A DNA stretch of 10,512 nucleotides, from contig MGSR01000051.1 in assembly GCA_001798565.1 (NCBI GenBank), positions 2,444 to 12,955 of the forward strand. The letters are read 5' to 3'. This stretch comes from Deltaproteobacteria bacterium RIFCSPLOWO2_12_FULL_60_16. GTDB taxonomy: Bacteria; Desulfobacterota; Binatia; UBA9968. Positions 1 to 4,739 of this stretch are shown one piece after another. The position numbers and the translations under genes are program-made. Numbering within the stretch: the first letter of the stretch is position 1; every line of letters starts with the position of its first letter. The notes below the pieces were generated by a model, which saw only the letters and a program-made list of their open reading frames with translations, was not told the DNA's origin and ran no database searches.

Positions 1-324
1 GCACGCGCTGCAAAGGTTGAGCCGGCTCTGCGGGTCTTCGACGAGCCCCTCGTCGAGATTGTGGCAGACCTTTCTACACTCCGCGCAAACGAAGTAGACC
101 CCGTCGATGTTTTTATTGATCTTTTCGCGGTTGAGCACCCGGCCCTTAAGCTTGTCGATCCGGATTCCCAGAAGCTCTTCGTAGTTCTTCTTGATCTTGA
201 GCCTTCCGGCCTCGTCGCTGGGAAGTCCCTGCTCGTCAGCCTCTTCGTGGTTGGAGTCTTCGAAGTAGCTACGACTTTTGCCCTTTGCCGGGCGGCCTAC
301 AGTTTTCCTCTTCGTTCTTGGCAT
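1..324 (-). CDS. Partial small protein with C-terminal zinc-ribbon cysteines
   Basis: The visible part is 108 codons from the ATG at 324 and runs off the left edge without a stop. The start has a good ribosome binding site (GGAGAG, about 7 bases upstream). The N-terminus is strongly basic and carries an AT-hook-like GRPAKGK at residues 10-16, followed by an acidic stretch (22-38). The end is cysteine-rich: CAEC at 80-83, C87, and CSAC at 105-108, which looks like a zinc ribbon or treble-clef knuckle. I do not recognise the family. The basic N-terminus plus zinc site suggests nucleic-acid binding, perhaps a small regulator, but this is inference. It has its own promoter and is separated from the upstream minus-strand operon by a hairpin. 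More cysteines or a further domain may lie beyond the edge. Confidence 0.7.
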   Translation of the reverse strand, partial: MPRTKRKTVGRPAKGKSRSYFEDSNHEEADEQGLPSDEAGRLKIKKNYEELLGIRIDKLKGRVLNREKINKNIDGVYFVCAECRKVCHNLDEGLVEDPQSRLNLCSAC

Positions 325-426
325 CTTTCACTCTCCGAGATCAAATGATTCGCTCAAACGATGGGCCCTCAAAGGTTTCCTCGAACACAAAAGCCGGAGA
401 GGCTGCTCGGCTTCCCGGCTGTTCAC

Positions 427-456
427 TTCATAGATGAACCGCTGCGCGGTTGTCAA
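427..456 (-). promoter_or_regulatory. Sigma-70-like promoter for the partial zinc-ribbon gene
   Basis: On the minus strand a perfect -35 box TTGACA (456-451) is followed after 18 bases by TATGAA (432-427), a 4-of-6 match to the -10 consensus. Transcription would start near 420, leaving a leader of roughly 95 bases. The spacer contains a perfect inverted repeat, listed separately. Confidence 0.5.
437..451. promoter_or_regulatory. Palindrome in the promoter spacer, possible operator
   Basis: AACCGC-TGC-GCGGTT is a perfect 6-bp inverted repeat with a 3-base centre. It sits between the -35 and -10 boxes of the promoter at 427-456, where a dimeric repressor, or a MerR-type activator acting on an 18-bp spacer, would bind. 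The position is seen; the function is inferred. Confidence 0.35.
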
Positions 457-460
457 TAGA

Positions 461-486
461 CGGGATGCTGAAAAAGGCCCATCCCG
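461..486 (-). terminator. Hairpin after the ferredoxin/membrane-protein operon
   Basis: CGGGATG at 461-467 pairs perfectly with CATCCCG at 480-486 around a 12-base loop. On the minus strand it begins 5 bases after the stop codon at 492-494, the expected place for a terminator. The T-run lies in the loop, not after the stem, so it is not a textbook rho-independent terminator. It could instead be an mRNA-stabilising hairpin or a copy of a dispersed palindromic repeat. Confidence 0.4.
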
Positions 487-491
487 AGCCA

Positions 492-968
492 TCATGCGCC
501 CCGCAGGCGCAGCCCCAGCCAGATGGTGGCGACGGCGAGGAAAAGGATGGCAAGCGAGGAAACTCTAAGACGTCGGGTCAGGGACTGGAGCTCCTGGGGC
601 GAGAAGGACTCGCCCTGCTCGAATCGTCTGACGAAACGGTGGGCAACCGCCATGGATTGATAGGTGCTGAGAATGACGAGGAAGAACGCGAGGGCGAGTT
701 TCCACGCCAGCGTCATACCGAGCTCTCTCAGGAAGAGCTCCCGATAAGCCGCTTTTAGAGCGGTAAGCTGGAAGGCGCCGGACAAGATCAATATCCCGAG
801 CGACGCGGTTTGCAGCGGGTTATAGAGCTTGAGACTGCGCGCGAGCAATTTTACCTGTTCTTCGTGGCTGTGAAGCGCCGAGAGCGCAGGCAGGAGCACA
901 AGCCACAGGCCGGCCAAAGATCCCACGTAAACTGTGAGCGAGACCAGATGAAGCCAGGAGATCAGCAT
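492..968 (-). CDS. Four-helix membrane protein, CopD-like
   Basis: The 158-residue product has four clear hydrophobic helices at about 5-29, 50-72, 84-108 and 133-153, joined by short charged loops. The first helix carries a His early on (H7) followed by a small-residue VGSL segment, and the third starts LAWKLALAFF. This pattern resembles CopD-type copper-export domains, but is also compatible with other small four-helix families such as DUF4149, so I give no gene symbol. The start lies only 12 bases after the stop of the ferredoxin-fusion gene, with no clear ribosome binding site, so the two are very likely co-transcribed and perhaps translationally coupled. A membrane partner or anchor for the ferredoxin fusion is possible but not shown. 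Confidence 0.65.
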   Translation of the reverse strand: MLISWLHLVSLTVYVGSLAGLWLVLLPALSALHSHEEQVKLLARSLKLYNPLQTASLGILILSGAFQLTALKAAYRELFLRELGMTLAWKLALAFFLVILSTYQSMAVAHRFVRRFEQGESFSPQELQSLTRRLRVSSLAILFLAVATIWLGLRLRGA

Positions 969-980
969 GGAGCAGGGACG

Positions 981-1820
981 CTATATCCAGCCGAACAGGG
1001 ATCCCTTTTTGGCTGGCTTGCCCGGTGCGTCGTAAGACTCGCTGATCTCCAGGAGGCACGCTTTGATTTGGGCCAATTCCTCCCGCTGGTGCGCTTCGAA
1101 GTCCTTTAATTCCCTTGCGCGTCTTTCCTTGAATTCCAGCAGCTCTCTTTGCCGCATCGCTTGAAACTCGGCTTGTTCCCGCTGCCACCTGTCGTAGAAC
1201 TCCTTCAAGGCCGTCCGAATGCGGAAGTTCAGGTTGTCCTTGACTACCATTGATTTATAACAGCGGGGGCACCACAGGACATTGCCGATGCTGAAGTGCC
1301 GCGCGGGCTCGGCATACCTTTCGCCGCATTTGAAGCAGCAAACCTGGATTTCCCAAGCGTCCAACAGGGGCAGCTCCAGGAAGGAAAGCGGGCCGTCCAC
1401 TCCGTCCAGACCATCCGCCGGGGACGCCGCCGGAACAGGTTGGGCGCGAGGCGCAGGCGTCGCAACCGGGGCCGGAGCGCGAGGGGGCTCGGCCTTCTGC
1501 GCCGGGGACGCCGCCGGTGCCGGTTTTCCCGCCCCCTTGCGGAAGCGCGACTCAAAGGCATCTGCGAAATTGACGTCCCGGTGCAGCGCGCGGGCGCGAG
1601 CGATAAGAATCTCTTCGGCCTCAACGTTATTGGGATCGGTGACGCAGCAGTCCACCGGGCAGACGGCAGCGCACGCCTCGTAATCGTGGAAGCCGACACA
1701 TTCGGTGCAGAGCAGGGGGTCGATGACGTAGATTTCCTCCCCTTGAGAAATTGCGTTATTAGGGCACTCCGGCTCGCAGGCCCCGCAGTTGATGCAATCG
1801 CTGGTGATCATCGTTGCCAT
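981..1820 (-). CDS. 2[4Fe-4S] ferredoxin fused to zinc ribbon and coiled coil
   Basis: The N-terminal 65 residues are an Allochromatium-type 2[4Fe-4S] ferredoxin. The first cluster motif uses C9, C12, C15 and C19. The second uses C38, C41, C50 and C54, with the 8-residue insertion between C41 and C50 and the CPVDCC signature (54-59) typical of the YfhL/Allochromatium group, whose clusters have very low potentials. Such ferredoxins normally end near residue 80-105. Here a Pro/Ala-rich linker (about 97-137) leads to a zinc-ribbon-like segment (C162, C165, C184, C187) and a charged helix at about 205-262 likely to be a coiled coil, ending KKGSLFGWI. The tail suggests docking to a partner or scaffold. 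It is the first gene of a minus-strand operon with the CopD-like gene. The ribosome binding site is weak; M4 is an alternative start. Confidence 0.85.
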   Translation of the reverse strand: MATMITSDCINCGACEPECPNNAISQGEEIYVIDPLLCTECVGFHDYEACAAVCPVDCCVTDPNNVEAEEILIARARALHRDVNFADAFESRFRKGAGKPAPAASPAQKAEPPRAPAPVATPAPRAQPVPAASPADGLDGVDGPLSFLELPLLDAWEIQVCCFKCGERYAEPARHFSIGNVLWCPRCYKSMVVKDNLNFRIRTALKEFYDRWQREQAEFQAMRQRELLEFKERRARELKDFEAHQREELAQIKACLLEISESYDAPGKPAKKGSLFGWI

Positions 1821-1879
1821 AATCGGCGGTTTTCCCTAAATTTTTTGTTAATATTCCTGCGAAATAATCCAGGAAATGC

Positions 1880-1909
1880 ATTCTAGACAGAACTGCGAAG
1901 ATTTGTAAA
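1880..1909 (-). promoter_or_regulatory. Promoter for the ferredoxin-fusion operon
   Basis: On the minus strand TTTACA (1909-1904) and TAGAAT (1885-1880) are separated by 18 bases, each 5 of 6 to consensus. The start would fall near 1873, giving a leader of about 53 bases. It is divergent from the plus-strand promoter at 1930-1958, with only about 20 bases between the two -35 boxes, so a single regulator could control both sides. Confidence 0.5.
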
Positions 1910-1929
1910 TAGCCTTTACTCTATCGCGC

Positions 1930-1958
1930 TTGTTTTCACCGGCCCTATTTAATAGAAT
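1930..1958 (+). promoter_or_regulatory. Promoter for the first coiled-coil/ATPase unit
   Basis: TTGTTT at 1930-1935 and TAGAAT at 1953-1958 have the optimal 17-base spacing. A closely similar element stands before the second coiled-coil gene (3988-4016): over 36 ungapped bases (1927-1962 against 3985-4020), 24 are identical by hand count, and the matches cover both boxes and their flanks rather than the spacer centre. Confidence 0.6.
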
Positions 1959-1990
1959 AGCGTTTCTGCGGGGAGGGAGAGAAAAACCGC

Positions 1991-2770
1991 ATGGCTGTTA
2001 AATCTTCAAAGAAGAAGCGGACCGGTGCGGCCGCCGGACCCGTAGCGCAGTCCATCGCCGAAATGAAAGAGGCGATGCTTCAGATTGGCTCCGTCATGCA
2101 AGAGGCGGCGACGGAGGCGCGCCGGGCCGAGGGGATCCGGCAAGTCATCGGCGACACGGTAGCGGGGCTGGAGGCGAAGCTGCGCGAGCGGAGACTGCTG
2201 GCCGAGGAGTCGGAGACAAAGCTTTCGATTCGAATCCACGAGTTGCAAGAGGAGCTTACCAAACAAGAAGATCTGGTGAAAAGGCGCGAACGCGAGATCC
2301 AAGAAAGCCGCGTTCAGAGCGAGGATACGAGAACGGCCGTGCTCGGGGCCCAGCTGAAGGAGCAGGGGGAGAGGCTGAGACAAAAAGAGGCCGCGCTCAG
2401 AGCACAGCAGGAAAGCTCGGCTGCTCGAATCCGAGATCTGGAGGAGCAGATCGGGAAGACAGCCGAGTTCCTGGAGAGTCGCGACGCGGAGATCGAGACT
2501 TTGCGCGCGAAGTTGGACGAACTCCAGAGCCTTGCGGATGGCAGTGTCACGCTCACAGAAGAGAACGTCGTGCTCCTTGAGGAAGTAGCGCGGGGATCGG
2601 AGCCGGAGCATTCGCAGCGCGACGAATCTGAGGCGCGCGGCCTCAGGATCGGCCAGTCGATGCGGCAGATCGTGACACGGTCGGGCAACACGGCTCAGCC
2701 GGTGCCTGCGCCGGATCGGAAGAAGTCGCGTTGGGCCAGCCTGCTGGCGCCGGTTAAGAAGGGGAGCTGA
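1991..2770 (+). CDS. Coiled-coil protein 1 of the paired ATPase module
   Basis: The 259-residue product is mostly a long charged helix: heptad-like, Glu/Arg/Leu-rich sequence from about 20 to 183, with no signal peptide or membrane segment, so it should be cytoplasmic. The N-terminus is basic (KSSKKKR at 4-10) and the C-terminus is a low-complexity linker ending in basic, Trp-containing residues (about 243-259). Residues 149-178 align without gaps to residues 92-121 of the coiled-coil protein at 4053, with 12 of 30 identical, and a weaker second copy of the pattern lies at about 82-112. No family is recognised. A purine-rich ribosome binding site (GGGAGGGAGAG, 1971-1981) precedes the ATG. It leads a unit with the ExeA-like ATPase 53 bases downstream, so a scaffold or adaptor role is inferred. 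Confidence 0.75.
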   Translation: MAVKSSKKKRTGAAAGPVAQSIAEMKEAMLQIGSVMQEAATEARRAEGIRQVIGDTVAGLEAKLRERRLLAEESETKLSIRIHELQEELTKQEDLVKRREREIQESRVQSEDTRTAVLGAQLKEQGERLRQKEAALRAQQESSAARIRDLEEQIGKTAEFLESRDAEIETLRAKLDELQSLADGSVTLTEENVVLLEEVARGSEPEHSQRDESEARGLRIGQSMRQIVTRSGNTAQPVPAPDRKKSRWASLLAPVKKGS

Positions 2771-2823
2771 GGGATTATCAGACAGACCCCGGATCATTCA
2801 CAGGCGCGGCCGACAGGACGACA

Positions 2824-3966
2824 ATGAACAAGAGACCTTTCAGCCTCACAGCGGACCTCGATTTTCTGTATCTCAGTGACGGGCACATCCGCGTCTTCGG
2901 CGAGATCCTTGCCGCTATCAACCGCCGTGACGGGCTCATATGCGTGACCGGGGAGCCCGGCATCGGCAAGACCATTATCTGCCGGCGTCTGCTGGAGGAG
3001 CTGGGTGATGAGTATCACGTCGTGCTCGTCACTACCCCGCCGAAGAGCCCTCAGGCAATGACTGAGACGCTCGACGAAGCCTTCGGGACAACGGCGGGAG
3101 ATTCCAGGATTCCGGTGGCGGTTTTCGACGAGGCGCAGCACCTGGATTTCCGCTGTCTCGACCACATCAAGTTTCTCACGAACCTGGAAAGAGAGGGCGA
3201 AAAACTCTTGCAGATCGTTCTTGTCGGGCAGCCCGAACTCGCCGGGAAGATAAGCCACAAGCGGTTTACCCAGCTCGAACAGAGAATCGGGGCGAAACTA
3301 GAATTGGGACTGCTGCAAAAGAAGGAAGTATGGCCCTATCTCAATCATCGGCTGAGCGTCGCCAAGCTTGCCGAGGAAACCCGCTTTACGAAAGGCGCCG
3401 CCCGGTTCCTGTACCGGGAGACCGAGGGCGTGCCGCGCCTCGTCAACCGAATCGCCAATATCGCCGTCGAGCAGGCCGTGCAGGAAAATAAGCCAAAAAT
3501 CGGCGCCAGGGACGTCAAACGGGCCGCGACCAAGGTGAGCGCGTCGCGCAGCGACTGGAAAGAGCAGGCAAGCCCGCGCCGGGAAGCACCGCGATTCGCT
3601 TTCTTGTCGATCCTTTTAGTTTTGTCGGCTGGTTCGTATTTCTATTTCAATGCAGAATGGCTCTTTTCCCTGGTCCCGACGGAGGTGAGTGAAATCCGGC
3701 CGGCTCCAGCTCGACCCGAGTTTGCGCTGAAGCTCGGCGCCTTTCTTCTGAAGGAGCAAGCCGAAGAATTCCGTGAGCAGCTGGCGAAGGAGGATTTTAG
3801 CGCCACCGTCGCGGCGAAGGATTTCGGCGACGGGTGGACCCTTTACCAGGTGCGTTTGCCGGGTCCCTATACTGAGTTCGAGGCAGGCAACATCATGAAT
3901 AGACTCGGTCGGTTAGGGATACCAAGCGTCGAAAAAATTCCTCTCAATGCCGACAAGGCAGACTGA
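2824..3966 (+). CDS. ExeA/DamX-like AAA ATPase with TM helix and SPOR domain
   Basis: The 380-residue product begins with the ExeA-type sequence PFSLTADLDFLYLS. Its Walker A is GEPGIGKT (43-50), Walker B VAVFDEAQ (98-105) and sensor-1 region LVGQPEL (133-139), followed by the winged/lid region EGVPRLVNRIAN (201-212). One hydrophobic helix at about 257-276 would cross the inner membrane, placing residues 1-255 in the cytoplasm. Residues about 299-372 look like a SPOR domain (ALKLGAF, YQVRLPGPYTEFEAG), a fold that binds peptidoglycan stripped of stem peptides. ExeA/GspA proteins carry a different peptidoglycan-binding domain and help place the type II secretin. DamX proteins have an ATPase-like part plus SPOR and act in division. 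This gene mixes the two, with an intact catalytic site. It follows coiled-coil protein 1 in one unit. Confidence 0.85.
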   Translation: MNKRPFSLTADLDFLYLSDGHIRVFGEILAAINRRDGLICVTGEPGIGKTIICRRLLEELGDEYHVVLVTTPPKSPQAMTETLDEAFGTTAGDSRIPVAVFDEAQHLDFRCLDHIKFLTNLEREGEKLLQIVLVGQPELAGKISHKRFTQLEQRIGAKLELGLLQKKEVWPYLNHRLSVAKLAEETRFTKGAARFLYRETEGVPRLVNRIANIAVEQAVQENKPKIGARDVKRAATKVSASRSDWKEQASPRREAPRFAFLSILLVLSAGSYFYFNAEWLFSLVPTEVSEIRPAPARPEFALKLGAFLLKEQAEEFREQLAKEDFSATVAAKDFGDGWTLYQVRLPGPYTEFEAGNIMNRLGRLGIPSVEKIPLNADKAD

Positions 3967-3987
3967 CGCCCGTCCCGGACAGCTCGC

Positions 3988-4016
3988 TTGTCTTTTGGCT
4001 ATCTATCGAATAAAAT
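3988..4016 (+). promoter_or_regulatory. Promoter for the second coiled-coil/ATPase unit
   Basis: TTGTCT at 3988-3993 and TAAAAT at 4011-4016 are 17 bases apart. This is the sister of the element at 1930-1958, with the same spacing and shared flanks (CGC before the -35 box, AGCG after the -10 box). Transcription would start near 4023, about 30 bases before the coiled-coil gene. Confidence 0.6.
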
Positions 4017-4052
4017 AGCGATCCCATAGCTAAAAATTAGAGCGAAATTTCT

Positions 4053-4727
4053 ATGGCCGAGTTTTCGGAGCAAACGCAAGGCGGGCGCGAATCAGGCGCG
4101 GGGCTGGACGAAATCTCCGAGCTTCAGGAGCGGCTGGCCCGGATAGACTCTCTGATCCAGCACGCTGCCGAGCTTGCCGTTCAGCAAGCGGGACGGGCCG
4201 GCGAGATCCAGGCGGCGCTGGAAGCGGCGACATCGGAAGTCCAGCTCCAAGAAGGCGAAGTACAGGTGCCCCGGAAAGCGTCCGGTCCCGGGGAGCTGGA
4301 ACAAGGCGCGGCCAAAGGAATAGAGGAACTGGAGAGCCAGCTGCGGGAAAAGCAGGAGCTCGTGGAAAGTCACAACGCGGAGCTCAACGAGCTCCGGTCG
4401 AAGTTTGAGGAGGCCTCGGCGCTGGCAGCGGCGCAAGCCGAGCAGACAGTAGAGCTGCAGCAACGCTTGGAAGGCGAGGTGGCGGCGCTCAAAAGCGAGC
4501 TTGCCGAGAAAGAAGAAACGTTGCGTCAAAAGGATCTCGCCATGAAGCATACGGAAGAGAGCCTGACCGGGTTGGAGGAAAGCCTGGTCAACCAGATTCG
4601 TATTCTGGAGGATCAGTTGGAACAGATGGTTCAGAATGCCGGACCTGAGGCAACGGAGCCAGGGAAAAAGAGAAAGGCCTCGCGGAAGTCCCCGAAGCAA
4701 GGCTCGAAAAACGCGGAGCCAGTGTAA
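4053..4727 (+). CDS. Coiled-coil protein 2 of the paired ATPase module
   Basis: The 224-residue product is predicted to be almost wholly helical coiled coil in two blocks, about 17-68 and 82-195, separated by a short Gly/Pro-containing break (73-81). It has no signal peptide or membrane helix. The tail is strongly basic (KKRKASRKSPKQGSK at 205-219) and could bind nucleic acid, membrane phospholipid or an acidic partner. Residues 92-121 share 12 of 30 positions with residues 149-178 of the coiled-coil protein at 1991, so the two are probably paralogues, although coiled coils also resemble each other by composition. The ribosome binding site is poor (AGAGCGAA). The stop is 12 bases before the GspE-type ATPase gene, so the two are surely co-transcribed. 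Function unknown; an ATPase-associated scaffold is inferred. Confidence 0.75.
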   Translation: MAEFSEQTQGGRESGAGLDEISELQERLARIDSLIQHAAELAVQQAGRAGEIQAALEAATSEVQLQEGEVQVPRKASGPGELEQGAAKGIEELESQLREKQELVESHNAELNELRSKFEEASALAAAQAEQTVELQQRLEGEVAALKSELAEKEETLRQKDLAMKHTEESLTGLEESLVNQIRILEDQLEQMVQNAGPEATEPGKKRKASRKSPKQGSKNAEPV

Positions 4728-4739
4728 AGAGAGATCGGG

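Noticed and set aside
38..56. Perfect 8-bp inverted repeat TCGACGAG/CTCGTCGA in the partial zinc-ribbon gene
   Set aside because: It lies inside coding sequence for an Asp/Glu-Gly-Leu-Val segment and the codon content readily produces it; no regulatory context supports it.
2006..2797. A 263-codon minus-strand frame opposite the first coiled-coil gene
   Set aside because: It is rich in Leu and Arg as expected opposite Glu/Lys/Gln codons, has no family signature, and lacks a promoter or ribosome binding site.
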